From CAJWBT01 sp964401855 (GTDB lineage: Bacteria; Chloroflexota; Dehalococcoidia; Lucifugimonadales; UBA3495), in the NCBI GenBank assembly GCA_964401855.1, contig CAYOAF010000160.1, positions 1-20,001 on the forward strand: a stretch of DNA of 20,001 nt. The letters are read 5' to 3'. Under the pieces are notes generated by a model that saw nothing but the letters and a program-made list of their open reading frames with translations, was not told where the DNA came from and made no database searches. Positions 1 through 8,079 of this stretch are shown one piece after another (position 1 is the stretch's first letter; each line of letters opens with the position of its first letter). The position numbers were made by a program, and so were the translations under genes.

Positions 1-37
1 TCCGACTCTCCCCCGTCTCCACCAAGAACACGAATCG

Positions 38-77
38 GCCGTCTCAAGCTCATTTGCAGCTTGAGGCGGCTCTTTTA
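38..77 (+). terminator. Rho-independent terminator of an off-window gene
   Basis: The arms at 38-50 and 58-70 pair over 13 positions (one is a G-T wobble) around a 7-base loop, followed at once by a T-rich run at 71-77. This is a classical intrinsic terminator on the + strand. It must end a transcript entering from the left. phoU follows, so a pst phosphate-transport operon is a natural guess, but that gene is outside the window. Confidence 0.8.
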
Positions 78-83
78 TTAGGA

Positions 84-132
84 CGAACGGGAAAGAGGCC
101 TTCCACCGTTCGTGGTGAGCTTGTCGAACCAC
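84..132. repeat. Intergenic inverted-repeat element
   Basis: Bases 84-90 and 106-112 form a perfect 7-base inverted repeat (cgaacgg / ccgttcg). Bases 112-116 and 128-132 form a second 5-base one (gtggt / accac) around a core reading tgagcttgtcga. The layout looks like a small dispersed palindromic intergenic repeat. No second full copy is visible in this window, so the repeat nature is inference. Confidence 0.35.
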
Positions 133-181
133 ATTTTGAAACAGCTTCTAGCCTTGGGACCGGATAACTTGGTATCTGAAA

Positions 182-227
182 GCATCAACTGATGCAACCC
201 GAGAACAACTCCCCCATCTGAGGGGAG
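182..227 (+). promoter_or_regulatory. phoU leader with two small hairpins
   Basis: Between the terminator and phoU the leader can form a 5-base-pair hairpin (182-186 with 191-195, loop aact) and a 6-base-pair hairpin (209-214 with 222-227). The second ends just upstream of the Shine-Dalgarno aggagggg at 237-244. I see no convincing -35/-10 pair. Whether these hairpins affect phoU translation is unknown. Confidence 0.3.
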
Positions 228-249
228 CGGACCACCAGGAGGGGCGGGA

Positions 250-915
250 ATGCCAAGGGCAGATTTTGACCTTCAACTCAATCTGCTTCAGAAAGAAGTG
301 GGGATCCTGGCGACGACTGTCGAAAAGTCGATCGGCTGGGCGGTGGACGCCCTGGAGCGGCGGGACCTGGAGAGTTCGAACCGGGTTGTGCAGGACGACG
401 ACTACATAGACCAGAAGCGGTTTGAGATCGAAGACCGCTGTATTGACCTCATCGCCAGTCAGCAGCCGATGGCCCGGGATCTGCGGGTCATTATCGCCCT
501 GCTTCACATTGCGGTGGAACTGGAGCGTATGGGGGACTACGCGGAGGGGATCGCCAAGATCAGTCTGGCCATGGGGGAGGACCCCCCGGTCAAGCCGCTG
601 AACGAGATATCGCTCATGGCCGAAAAAGCGACGGAGATGCTGCGCAACAGCATCGACTCCCTGTTCACCCGGGACCTAATGAAGGCCCACCAGGTGTGCC
701 AGGCCGACGACGAAGTGGACGCGATGTACGACCGGGTGTACCAGGAACTGCTGGTCTTCATGACCCAAGACCAGCAAACCATCAGAAGGGCAACCTACTT
801 GCTCTGGGTGGCCCACGACCTGGAGCGGATCGCCGACCGGGCCGCCAACATCGCCGAGAGAGTCATCTTCCTGGTTACCGGCAAGATGGTGGAGACCAAG
901 GCTTCCAAGTACTGA
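250..915 (+). CDS. phoU: Phosphate-signalling regulator PhoU
   Basis: PhoU is a cytoplasmic helical-bundle protein that couples the PstSCAB phosphate transporter to the PhoR/PhoB two-component system and dampens the Pho response. The 221-residue product has the usual length. It carries both copies of the family's metal-binding repeat, ELERMGDYAEGIA near residues 90-102 and DLERIADRAANIA near 190-202, spaced about 100 residues apart as expected for the two three-helix halves. The ATG at 250 is supported by a strong Shine-Dalgarno (aggagggg, 237-244) at 5 bases. The gene ends in TGA, 15 bases before the end of the convergent radical SAM gene. An upstream pst operon is likely but not in the window. 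Identification is secure; direct control of a Pho system here is inferred from the family. Confidence 0.95.
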   Translation: MPRADFDLQLNLLQKEVGILATTVEKSIGWAVDALERRDLESSNRVVQDDDYIDQKRFEIEDRCIDLIASQQPMARDLRVIIALLHIAVELERMGDYAEGIAKISLAMGEDPPVKPLNEISLMAEKATEMLRNSIDSLFTRDLMKAHQVCQADDEVDAMYDRVYQELLVFMTQDQQTIRRATYLLWVAHDLERIADRAANIAERVIFLVTGKMVETKASKY

Positions 916-930
916 GCGCTGGGACCGCCT

Positions 931-1836
931 TCACGCGGTCAGAGCAAGCTGTAGCTGCCGCTGGGGAGCCTGCACTGTCTGCCACGGCAGGCTTTCCGGA
1001 AGTCCCCATTTTCGCCGCGCTTCCGCCACCACATGCAACACGCTCTTCCTGTACCCATAGGGCGCGTAGGTTTCGCAGTACAAACTGGCGTACGCCGGGA
1101 CCAGGCAGGGGAAGGCCTTCTCCAGGGAAGGCATGAAAGATTCTCTGGAGCCTGGATTCAAGAAAAGAAGGTTGGCCTCCAGGAATTTGGCCCCGTGGCC
1201 GGCCGCAGCGGCGGCCACTGCGTCGATGCTTTCCGAGCTGTCCGAGATGCCGGGAAGCAGTGGGGCCATGGCCACTCCGGCAGAGATGCCGTTTTCCACG
1301 AAAAATTGCATTGCCTCGAGACGGGACAGCGGGCTCGGGGCCTCCGGCTCCGTCAGCTTCCACACTCGGTCGTCAAGGCTCCCCACGCTGAAAATCACCC
1401 GCACGCCGGCCGCCCGGCCCAGTTCCCGCAATACGTCCACATCCCGCCGCACCAAAACCCCCTTTGTCATGATGGCGGCCGGGTTCTCAAACTCCACCAA
1501 TACCTGGAGGATTCGGCGGGTCAGCATGTACTCAACCTCGGCCGGTTCGTAGGGATCGGAGGCGGTACCGATGAGGATGGGCTCTCGATGCCACCGGTGC
1601 CGGCGAAGCTCCTGGCGCAGCACCTGCGGCGCATTTACTTTCGCAAATACCGGGGCAAACCCCCGGCCGGCGTCCGGGCCCCGGGACTTGTGGTTGGCGC
1701 GGGCGAAGCAATAGCTGCAAGCGTGGCTGCAACCCTGGTAAGGGTTCAGCGACCAACGGAAAGGCAGGCTGGGGATGTCGATGCGGTTCAGCAGGGTTTT
1801 GCAATGGACTTCCCGGACTACGGCGACGTCCATCAT
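931..1836 (-). CDS. Radical SAM protein, SPL-like (Rv2578c/PA0069-type) family
   Basis: This is a 301-residue radical SAM enzyme related in sequence to spore photoproduct lyase. The cluster-binding motif is C36-x3-C40-x2-C43 (GCSHACSYCFAR), preceded by the family-typical segment LNPYQGCSHAC. Later segments GTASDPYEPAE and PLLPGISDS also fit this family. The reaction is unknown for these non-sporulating homologues; cleavage of S-adenosylmethionine at a 4Fe-4S cluster is expected. There are two consecutive ATG codons: the outer (1836) lies only about 1 base from the gggagg Shine-Dalgarno, so the second (1833) may be the real start. A good promoter lies at 1876-1904. The gene is convergent with phoU and reads in the same direction as the AAA ATPase upstream, from which it is separated by 314 bases. 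Confidence 0.88.
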   Translation of the reverse strand: MMDVAVVREVHCKTLLNRIDIPSLPFRWSLNPYQGCSHACSYCFARANHKSRGPDAGRGFAPVFAKVNAPQVLRQELRRHRWHREPILIGTASDPYEPAEVEYMLTRRILQVLVEFENPAAIMTKGVLVRRDVDVLRELGRAAGVRVIFSVGSLDDRVWKLTEPEAPSPLSRLEAMQFFVENGISAGVAMAPLLPGISDSSESIDAVAAAAAGHGAKFLEANLLFLNPGSRESFMPSLEKAFPCLVPAYASLYCETYAPYGYRKSVLHVVAEARRKWGLPESLPWQTVQAPQRQLQLALTA

Positions 1837-2150
1837 CCCTCCCGATTCCGTTACGTTATTGAAACATTTGTACTAATCATAAAGTCGTGCTTGCTTACGT
1901 TCAAGGAGTGGCGGTCAGATTGGTGCGGTGGAGGTCACCGCCAGCCGTTCGCCGGTCCGGCGGCAAGGGTTGGCGGAGGCTGCCTTCAAGACTCTTGCCG
2001 GGGTGATGAGGGCGACGCAGAACATGAGCGAAGTACGTCAGGCCGTGGCATCGATGGTCCATACCCGGACGGGGCCGGTACGCTTGTTGGCGCCACGTCA
2101 TCGGGGCGGTATGCGGCGGAACCGCTTGCCAGGCTCGCTCGCCGCCCAGC
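1837..2150. other. Intergenic region upstream of the radical SAM gene
   Basis: The stretch between the AAA ATPase stop and the radical SAM start holds the promoter at 1876-1904. The rest (about 1905-2150) is GC-rich. It contains a + strand GTG-initiated frame from 1928 (helical segment LAEAAFKTLAGVMRATQNM) that runs antisense into the ATPase gene. It has no Shine-Dalgarno and I recognise no family. It may be a gene remnant or chance. Confidence 0.3.
1876..1904 (-). promoter_or_regulatory. Sigma-70-type promoter for the radical SAM gene
   Basis: On the minus strand TTGAAC (1904-1899) and TATGAT (1881-1876) are separated by exactly 17 bases. This would give a leader of roughly 30 bases before the start codon at 1836. 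The surrounding DNA is more A/T-rich than the flanking genes. Matches to the consensus are 4 of 6 and 5 of 6. Confidence 0.55.
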
Positions 2151-3551
2151 CTACCGGCGGTAGAGGTACCCCGCCGGGCTCCGCTCGCAGTTCAGCCGCC
2201 GGTTCAGGTGCAGGCCTTCCAGGATGAACTCGATGGCCGAAGCCACCGCCTCGGGCCGTTGGTCATCGGTCAACTGCTTAACCGCATCGGACAGGCCGTC
2301 TATGCTCTCCAGCAGCTCCGGGTACTCGGAAGCCGACCGCTCGCTGCCGGTCTCCGCCGTGTGGCCCAGGTCGAAAGAGGTTATCACCCGCTCCAGATCG
2401 CTCAGCTCGAAGTGGTTGCCAAAGACCCGGAGTACCGCCCGCCGGGTCAGGTCGTCGGTCACTCGGCTCTCCCGGCCCTCCTCGAAGGTCTCAAGCTCGA
2501 TCTTCCCGGAGAAAGAAGCCACGATGTAGGGCAGGTCACTGGCCCTGGGGCAGGTCCACTGGTCCCCGTGAATAATGGACCGCCGCATGGCATTGCCGAG
2601 CAGGGTCTCGTAGTTGGATATGGAAACCCGGACGCTCACGCCGGACCGTTGGTTTATCTCGCTGCTCTGTCTGGCCAGTGACGTGATCTCCGCCAGTATC
2701 TCCCTCATGTAGTCGGGCACCACCAGGTTCTCCTCATCGGGGAAACGGGACCGCTCCTGTTCCATGATGGCGATCTCGTCCTGAATGTTCTTGGGATAAT
2801 GGGTGTGAATCTGCGAACCGTACCGGTCCTTCAGCGGGGTCACGATGCGGCCCCGGTTGGTATAGTCTTCCGGGTTGGCCGTCGACACCACGTACACGTC
2901 AAGCGGCAGGCGGATACGATAGCCCTTGATCTGCACATCGTGCTCTTCCATCAAGTTGAACAGGCCGACTTGAATCCGCTCCGCCAGGTCGGGCAACTCG
3001 TTGATGCAGAAGATGCCCCGGTTGGTGCGGGGCACCAGGCCATAATGGATGACCAGTTCATTGGACAGGTAATGGCCTTCAGCCACTTTTATCGGGTCCA
3101 CCTCGCCGATAAGGTCGGCAATGGAAATATCCGGTGTGGCCAGCTTCTCTGAGTACCGGTCCTCCCGGGGGACCCACTCGATCTCCGTGTCGCCGCCTGT
3201 CTCGGCCACCCTATCCCGGCAAGCCCGGCAAATGGGGCTGTAGGGGCTGTCGTTGATCTCACAACCGGCAATCTTGGGAATGTACTCGTCCAACAGATTG
3301 ACCATGCTCCGGATCAGGCGGGACTTGGCCTGCCCGCGCTCTCCCAGGAGGATCACGTCCTGCCCGGCCAGGATGGCGTTTTCCAGTTGGGGGATCACCG
3401 TGGACTCGAACCCGATGATGCCCGGGAAGACAATCTCCTCTGCCCGGATCTTGGCTATCAGGTTCTTCCTCAGTTCTTCCCGCACTGGAAGCATTCGGTA
3501 ACGGGACTTGCGCAACTGGCCGATGGTCCGGGACTTGGTTACAGTCGCCAT
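2151..3551 (-). CDS. ChlI/MoxR-like AAA ATPase (Rv0958-type, annotated as magnesium chelatase-like)
   Basis: This is a 466-residue AAA+ ATPase of the family often labelled magnesium chelatase or sigma-54-interacting regulator, like mycobacterial Rv0958. It has Walker A GERGQAKS (70-77), a Walker-B-like strand GIFCINELPDL (about 179-189), sensor-1 STANPEDY with N226, and TPLKDRYG with a likely arginine finger at R243. Segments EKLATPD and DLIGEVDPIKVAEG are hallmarks of the family. Cysteines at 97, 108 and 111 (CRAC) could bind metal. Such proteins usually act with a von Willebrand A-domain partner as a MoxR-type chaperone or metal-insertion pair; no VWA gene is in the window. The ATG at 3551 has GGAG 8 bases upstream and matches the family N-terminus, so it is preferred over the longer frame beginning at 3641. 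The true client is unknown; bona fide chlorophyll magnesium chelation is unlikely. Confidence 0.85.
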   Translation of the reverse strand: MATVTKSRTIGQLRKSRYRMLPVREELRKNLIAKIRAEEIVFPGIIGFESTVIPQLENAILAGQDVILLGERGQAKSRLIRSMVNLLDEYIPKIAGCEINDSPYSPICRACRDRVAETGGDTEIEWVPREDRYSEKLATPDISIADLIGEVDPIKVAEGHYLSNELVIHYGLVPRTNRGIFCINELPDLAERIQVGLFNLMEEHDVQIKGYRIRLPLDVYVVSTANPEDYTNRGRIVTPLKDRYGSQIHTHYPKNIQDEIAIMEQERSRFPDEENLVVPDYMREILAEITSLARQSSEINQRSGVSVRVSISNYETLLGNAMRRSIIHGDQWTCPRASDLPYIVASFSGKIELETFEEGRESRVTDDLTRRAVLRVFGNHFELSDLERVITSFDLGHTAETGSERSASEYPELLESIDGLSDAVKQLTDDQRPEAVASAIEFILEGLHLNRRLNCERSPAGYLYRR

Positions 3552-3661
3552 GGTTAACGCTCCATCATTTACTCGGACACCGGACGTTGGCCCGAGGTGT
3601 GCGGCAGTAGTGTAGAGTCCTGAAAGAATGTGAGGAGGCACTTCGCGTCCGCACTAGTAAC

Positions 3662-3690
3662 AGTATAACTTATGGCTCCGTCATACTTCA
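3662..3690 (-). promoter_or_regulatory. Possible promoter for the AAA ATPase
   Basis: On the minus strand a TATACT (3667-3662) matches the -10 consensus at 5 of 6 positions. The best -35 is CTGAAG at an 18-base spacing, which is weak. The leader to the ATG at 3551 would be about 100 bases. Confidence 0.3.
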
Positions 3691-3717
3691 GCCCTGAGGC
3701 GGCGCCGCCGGCCGTGG

Positions 3718-3746
3718 TTCCCAAGTTGCCCGGCCTGCCTTATAAT
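3718..3746 (+). promoter_or_regulatory. Promoter for the DUF1232 gene
   Basis: A perfect -10 TATAAT (3741-3746) lies 17 bases after TTCCCA (3718-3723, 4 of 6 matches). The predicted start site falls about 30 bases before the ATG at 3783. The AAA ATPase promoter candidate lies back to back on the other strand. Confidence 0.6.
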
Positions 3747-3782
3747 CAAGTAAGCGCTAATTCATGAGGCGGAGCCGCAACC

Positions 3783-4157
3783 ATGTTGCATCGTTTAATC
3801 CCGTTAATGTTATTTATGGCGCCGCGCTTTCTGCCAGGCATCATCCGGTACATGCGCCTGGTATGGCGGCTCATCTTCGACAAGCGGGTTAATATTTTTT
3901 TGAAGGCGTTGGTCCCGCTGGCTGTTCTCTATGCCATATCGCCCATCGACCTGTTTTCCGATTTTCGGGCCCCACTCGGGCTGGCCAGGTTCGACGACGT
4001 GATAATCCTCGGTCTAGCCGTCCTTATCCTGATAAAGTTCGCTCCCGTGTACGTGGTCGACGAACTCTTGGGAAGGATCCGCGCCTCCAACCGGCCCGAG
4101 GACAAAGACCCCTCCAAAGTGGTTGAGGGCTCCTCCAAACTCATCGACGACGAGTAG
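3783..4157 (+). CDS. DUF1232 (YkvA-type) small membrane protein
   Basis: The 124-residue product carries the DUF1232 signature: a charged lead-in (FDKRVNIFLKALVPL), a hydrophobic segment ending in YAISPIDLFSDF (50-61), then a gap and D71-D72 followed by a second hydrophobic stretch (73-90). Such proteins are small inner-membrane-associated proteins of unknown function. An additional amphipathic or membrane segment lies at residues 1-30. The C-terminal 30 residues are polar and acidic. It has its own promoter (3718-3746) and a weak gaggcgg ribosome site. It reads in the same direction as hemW, 129 bases ahead, but a functional link is not evident. The family call is firm; the role is not known. 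Confidence 0.85.
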   Translation: MLHRLIPLMLFMAPRFLPGIIRYMRLVWRLIFDKRVNIFLKALVPLAVLYAISPIDLFSDFRAPLGLARFDDVIILGLAVLILIKFAPVYVVDELLGRIRASNRPEDKDPSKVVEGSSKLIDDE

Positions 4158-4286
4158 GCTCCCGCCGGACCGCATTTCGCCGGCGATTCGACGTGCCCGG
4201 CACTACCGGCCCAAGCCAACGGCGGGCGGGCGCGGCGTACTTCCCGGCAAATCTCCAAAAAGCCTCGACGATACCAGCGCATTTGT

Positions 4287-5516
4287 ATGGCAGCAGGACC
4301 ACCAGCGGCCGCCCCAATCGTTCCCGGTACCGGGATGGGCTTGTACGTGCACGTTCCGTTCTGCCTGACCCGGTGTCCCTATTGCGACTTCAACACCTAC
4401 CAGGGGATTGAACACCTACTTGCGCCGTACCTGGAGGCCGTGACCACCGAGTTCGGCCTCTGGGGCCGGGCGCTGCAAAGCCCGGCGGTCGGCACCGTGT
4501 TCTTCGGCGGAGGCACGCCCTCGTATCTGCCCGACGGCTACGTTGGCCGGATGCTGGAGGCGGCCCGGGCCGCCTTCAATGTCCGGGAAGACGCCGAGAT
4601 AACCCTGGAAGCCAACCCGGGTGACCTGAACCAGGCCGCCTGCCGGAGGTTGCTCTCCCAGGGAGTCAACCGGCTCAGCATGGGCATCCAGGGCCTGGAC
4701 GACGGTCTGCTGACTCTGCTGGGCCGGCGCCACAATTCCGAGGAAGCCGTGAAAGCGTTCCGGGCCGCCCGCGACGCCGGGTTTACCGACATCAGCCTGG
4801 ACCTGATGTACGGCCTGCCCCACCAGTCCCTGGCCCAATGGCAGGACACGCTGCAGACCGCGGTGTCCCTCGGCCCCACCCACCTGTCGCTCTACAGCTT
4901 GACCCTGGAAGAAGGGACCCCGTTGCACCGCCGGGTGGAGCATGGGGAGCTGCCGGAGCCGGACTCAGACCTGGCGGCCGATATGTACAACCGCGCCCGA
5001 GTGTTGTTGGCCGGAGCCGGATATCATCACTACGAGATCTCCAACTGGGCGCGGCCCGGCAACGTCGCGCGGCACAACCTGGCCTACTGGCTCAACCGGC
5101 CCTACCTCGGCGTGGGGCCCGGCGCTCACTCCCGATTGGGACGCTACCGGTTCTGGGAGGAAAATTCGCCCCGGACCTATATCGATCGGGTGAAATGGTG
5201 GCAGGCCGCTCAGCCAGGACCCTTCGGCTCCCTCACCGAGGCGGAACTGCGCACGGTGTCGCCGGTGGCTGGCCAGGAGTACATCGACCGTGAAACGGCC
5301 TGTGCCGAGACCATGTTCCTGGGGTTGCGCCTCCTGGACGGAATGGACCTGGCGGAGGCTTCCGCCGAAGCAGGGGCCGACCTGGAAGCCAGGTACCGGC
5401 CTACAATTGAGGACCTGGTCGGAATGGGCCTGCTGGAGCGGCAAAACGGCCGCCTGCGTCTGACCGAGCGGGCCTACTTCATTGCCAACCAGGTTTTCAT
5501 CCGGTTTTTGGGGTGA
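4287..5516 (+). CDS. hemW: Radical SAM heme chaperone HemW (HemN-like)
   Basis: HemW binds heme and an S-adenosylmethionine-linked 4Fe-4S cluster and is thought to deliver heme to respiratory enzymes; it is often misannotated as oxygen-independent coproporphyrinogen oxidase. The 409-residue protein shows LYVHVPFCLTRCPYC with C26-x3-C30-x2-C33, FGGGTPS (73-79), the LDLMYGLPHQ strand, and the HemW-type signature RHNLAYW followed by GVGPGAHS. A C-terminal HemN domain ends the protein. The motif usually reading GVQS is GIQG here. The ATG at 4287 has no clear Shine-Dalgarno; the internal ATG at codon 17 (4335), directly before LYVHVPFC, is an alternative start and fits the family N-terminus well. 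The gene ends in TGA 48 bases before the DUF433 gene. Confidence 0.9.
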   Translation: MAAGPPAAAPIVPGTGMGLYVHVPFCLTRCPYCDFNTYQGIEHLLAPYLEAVTTEFGLWGRALQSPAVGTVFFGGGTPSYLPDGYVGRMLEAARAAFNVREDAEITLEANPGDLNQAACRRLLSQGVNRLSMGIQGLDDGLLTLLGRRHNSEEAVKAFRAARDAGFTDISLDLMYGLPHQSLAQWQDTLQTAVSLGPTHLSLYSLTLEEGTPLHRRVEHGELPEPDSDLAADMYNRARVLLAGAGYHHYEISNWARPGNVARHNLAYWLNRPYLGVGPGAHSRLGRYRFWEENSPRTYIDRVKWWQAAQPGPFGSLTEAELRTVSPVAGQEYIDRETACAETMFLGLRLLDGMDLAEASAEAGADLEARYRPTIEDLVGMGLLERQNGRLRLTERAYFIANQVFIRFLG

Positions 5517-5564
5517 GGATGGAATTGGTGCTATGCTTAACACGAACCCTCGCGGGGAGGAGAC

Positions 5565-5795
5565 ATGAGCGAAAGAGTCGCGGTTGACCGTAAAGTTCAT
5601 TTTGGGAAGCCCTGCGTTGCCGGTACCAGGGTTCCGGTATTGAGTGTGCTTGAACTCGTTAGGGAAGGTTTTCCTTTCGGGGAAATAATCCTGGATTACT
5701 ACCCTGACCTCAAAACCGAAGACATTCGCGCCTGCCTTCAATGTGCCACCGATGTACTTGGAGCCGAAGAGATCCACATTGCGCAGCAGGCATGA
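5565..5795 (+). CDS. DUF433 antitoxin-type protein
   Basis: The 76-residue product is a DUF433 protein: HFGKPCVAGTRVPV near residues 12-25, then ELVREGFPFGEIILDYYPDL and a final helix TEDIRACLQCA. These are short helix-turn-helix-like proteins usually encoded directly before a DUF5615/Mut7-C or VapC-like nuclease, and are predicted antitoxins. The start ATG has a strong Shine-Dalgarno (ggggaggag) ending a few bases upstream. Its TGA overlaps the ATG of the downstream DUF5615 frame by 4 bases (ATGA), typical of translational coupling in such pairs. Third codon positions look more A/T-rich than in hemW or selB, which suggests a separate, probably acquired, origin. The antitoxin frame is intact, unlike its partner. 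Confidence 0.85.
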   Translation: MSERVAVDRKVHFGKPCVAGTRVPVLSVLELVREGFPFGEIILDYYPDLKTEDIRACLQCATDVLGAEEIHIAQQA

Positions 5796-6151
5796 GATTC
5801 CTGCTGGATGAAGATGTCTACGCTGCAACTGCCCGTGTCCTGGGGACCTTGGGCCACGAAATCGTATCGGCAGCTGAAGCATGGGGCCCAGGGACAGACG
5901 ATGAGGCGCCACTCACCAAGGCCCAAGAACATGGACTTATACTCCTCACACGGGACAGAGATTTCGGCGGCCCCGTATTCCTGCGGCACCTTGCAGTTGG
6001 GGTGATCTACATTCGTATCCTGCCCTCAACCCAATAATCAATACACCAGGAACTCCAGACAGTTCTGAGATCCTACTCCGAAAACGAGCTATTGCAAGCT
6101 TTCGTCGTAGTGGACCCAGGTAGGCATAGGTTTAGGAGACTCCCAGATTAG
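5792..6151 (+). pseudogene. DUF5615 PIN-like toxin, interrupted by in-frame TAA
   Basis: From the ATG at 5792 the frame reads RFLLDEDVYAATARVL, GHEIVSAAE, TDDEAPLTKA and LILLTRDRDFGGPVFL. These are the conserved acidic blocks of DUF5615 (Mut7-C/VapC-like predicted RNases). A TAA at 6035-6037 stops it after 81 residues. Reading straight through in the same frame gives 37 more residues that look like the family C-terminus: HQELQTVLRSYSENELLQAF then VVVDPGRHRFRRLP, closing with TAG at 6149-6151. Read as one frame it is 119 residues plus the TAA position, close to the family's usual size. So this is one gene with a single nonsense codon and no frameshift. The truncated product may be inactive. 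Readthrough or a sequencing error are alternatives. Confidence 0.8.
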
Positions 6152-6213
6152 GGTGGGAATCTTATCAACGTTCGTGTCCTAGACTTTTGTCATCTTAGCC
6201 CAGGAAAGCATCC

Positions 6214-8079
6214 ATGTACGTCATAGGCACCGCCGGCCACGTGGACCACGGGAAGTCCACCTTGGTCAAGGCATTGACCAGCATCGACCCGGACCGCCTG
6301 CCCGAAGAAAAGGCGCGGGAGATGACCGTCGACTTGGGTTTCGCCTGGATGACCTTGCCCAGCGGGCGGGAGGTCAGCATCGTCGACGTGCCGGGACACG
6401 AGCGGTTCATCAAGAACATGCTGGCCGGCGTCGGCGCCGTCGACCTGGCAATGTTGATCGTGGCCGCCGACGAGAGTGTCATGCCCCAGACCCGGGAGCA
6501 CCTGGCCATACTGGACATCCTCCAGGTCCGGCGCAGCCTGGTGGTTATCACCAAGACCGATCTGGTCGATGAAGAGATGGTGGAGCTGGTCATGGCCGAG
6601 GTGGAAGACGCCCTGAAAGGGACTTCTTTCCAGGACTCTGCAATGGTCGGCGTTTCGGCCCACACGGGGGCCGGGCTTGATGAGCTGCGCTCCGCCCTCG
6701 ACGGAATACTCGACGACACCGACGCGCGGCGCGACCTGGGTCGCCCCCGGCTGCCCGTGGACCGCTGCTTCACTATCTCCGGCTTCGGGACGGTGGTTAC
6801 CGGCACCCTTATCGACGGGGTCCTGACCGTGGGCCAAGAGGTAGAGCTGGCCCCATCGGGCCGCCGGGGCAGGATCCGCGGCTTGCAGAGCCACAAAACC
6901 AAGGTGGACAGCACCCAGCCAGGGGTCCGGTTGGCCGTAAATATCTCCGGGCTGGCCCGCGCCGAGGTCCAGCGAGGGGAGATTTTGACCTCTCCCGGAT
7001 GGCTGAAGCCCACCAGACGGCTGGACGCCCAGTTGAGGATGGTCCAGGGCGCGGCCCACTCCCTGCGCCACAACGAGGGCGTGACCTTCCACTTGTTCAC
7101 CAGTGAAACCACCGCCAGGGCCCGGCTGCTGGACTCCGACCGCCTGGCCCCCGGCGCCGAAGGCTGGGTGCAGATACTATTGAACGATGCCCTGCCGATG
7201 GTGAAAGGGGACTTCTTTGTCATCCGCTCCGCCGAGGACACCCTGGGCGGAGGCCAGGTGGCGGACCCGAACCCCCGCCGGCGGCACCGTCGCTTCAGCC
7301 CGGAGGTGGCGGAAAGGCTGATGATGCTGGACCAGGGCACCGGTGAGGATATCCTGCTCAGCGTGGCCGAGCAATGGGGCCCCTGCGGCCTGACCGCCCT
7401 CTCCCGGCGCTCCAACCTGCCGGCGGCCGAGGTCGTGGAGCGGACGGCGCGCCTCGCGGCCGACGGGGACGTGGTGGTCCTGGGAGAGCTGGGGGCCGAT
7501 AACGACGCGGTAGTCTACTCGGCGCAGGGTTGGGATATCCTGAAGAGCAAGATGTTCGTGGCCCTCCAGACCTACCACAACCAATACCCCTTGCGACGGG
7601 GGGCGCCCGTCCAGGAAATCCGCAGCCGCCTCGGCGTGTCTCACCCCATATTCACCCGGGCGTTGGCCCGTTTGGCCGGTGAAAACTACGTGGTGGAAGA
7701 GGCCCCGTTCCTGCGGCTTCTCGATCACCAGGTCTCCTTGACCCCCAAGATGCAGAAGCAGGTGTCGGTGTATCTGAGGGCCCTGGGGCGGGAGCCATAC
7801 ACCCCCCCCGGGGATCAACCCCTGGAACCGGAGCTTCTGGGCGTTCTGATCGACCAGGGCCAGGTGGTCAGAGTGAACCCTTCGGTGGTGTTCACCGCGG
7901 CCGCCTACCAGGAGATGGCGGACCGGGTCGTCTCCCACCTTCGGTCCAACGGAAGCATCACCGTCGCCGATGCCAGGACCATGTTCAGCTCCAGCCGCAA
8001 GTACGTGCTGCCCCTGCTGGAATACCTGGACCAGCAGCACATTACCCGTCGCGTCGGCGACGAGCGCGTGCTGAGGTAG
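6214..8079 (+). CDS. selB: Selenocysteine-specific elongation factor SelB
   Basis: SelB is the GTPase that brings selenocysteinyl-tRNA to UGA codons marked by a SECIS hairpin. The 621-residue protein has G1 GHVDHGKS (8-15), G3 DVPGHE (58-63), G4 TKTD (113-116), EF-Tu-like beta-barrel domains to about residue 340, and a C-terminal array of winged helices that ends in SSRKYVLPLLEYLDQ and RRVGDERVL. The latter is the SelB-specific RNA-binding winged helix and separates it from EF-Tu. The Shine-Dalgarno aggaaag lies 7 bases before the ATG. It begins 62 bases after the end of the DUF5615 remnant. No selA, selD, selC tRNA or obvious selenoprotein is visible in this window, so the rest of the system must be elsewhere. 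SelB implies that some in-frame UGA codons in this genome may encode selenocysteine. Confidence 0.95.
   Translation: MYVIGTAGHVDHGKSTLVKALTSIDPDRLPEEKAREMTVDLGFAWMTLPSGREVSIVDVPGHERFIKNMLAGVGAVDLAMLIVAADESVMPQTREHLAILDILQVRRSLVVITKTDLVDEEMVELVMAEVEDALKGTSFQDSAMVGVSAHTGAGLDELRSALDGILDDTDARRDLGRPRLPVDRCFTISGFGTVVTGTLIDGVLTVGQEVELAPSGRRGRIRGLQSHKTKVDSTQPGVRLAVNISGLARAEVQRGEILTSPGWLKPTRRLDAQLRMVQGAAHSLRHNEGVTFHLFTSETTARARLLDSDRLAPGAEGWVQILLNDALPMVKGDFFVIRSAEDTLGGGQVADPNPRRRHRRFSPEVAERLMMLDQGTGEDILLSVAEQWGPCGLTALSRRSNLPAAEVVERTARLAADGDVVVLGELGADNDAVVYSAQGWDILKSKMFVALQTYHNQYPLRRGAPVQEIRSRLGVSHPIFTRALARLAGENYVVEEAPFLRLLDHQVSLTPKMQKQVSVYLRALGREPYTPPGDQPLEPELLGVLIDQGQVVRVNPSVVFTAAAYQEMADRVVSHLRSNGSITVADARTMFSSSRKYVLPLLEYLDQQHITRRVGDERVLR

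Noticed and set aside
1033..2163. A 376-residue open frame on the + strand opposite the radical SAM gene
   Set aside because: It is the antisense shadow of a gene with clear family motifs; the product is repetitive in Gly, Arg and Pro and has no recognisable domain or ribosome site.
1928..2227. A possible small + strand gene in the gap before the AAA ATPase
   Set aside because: The helical segment looks protein-like, but there is no Shine-Dalgarno, the start is GTG, and its 3' part is antisense to the ATPase. I could not name a family.
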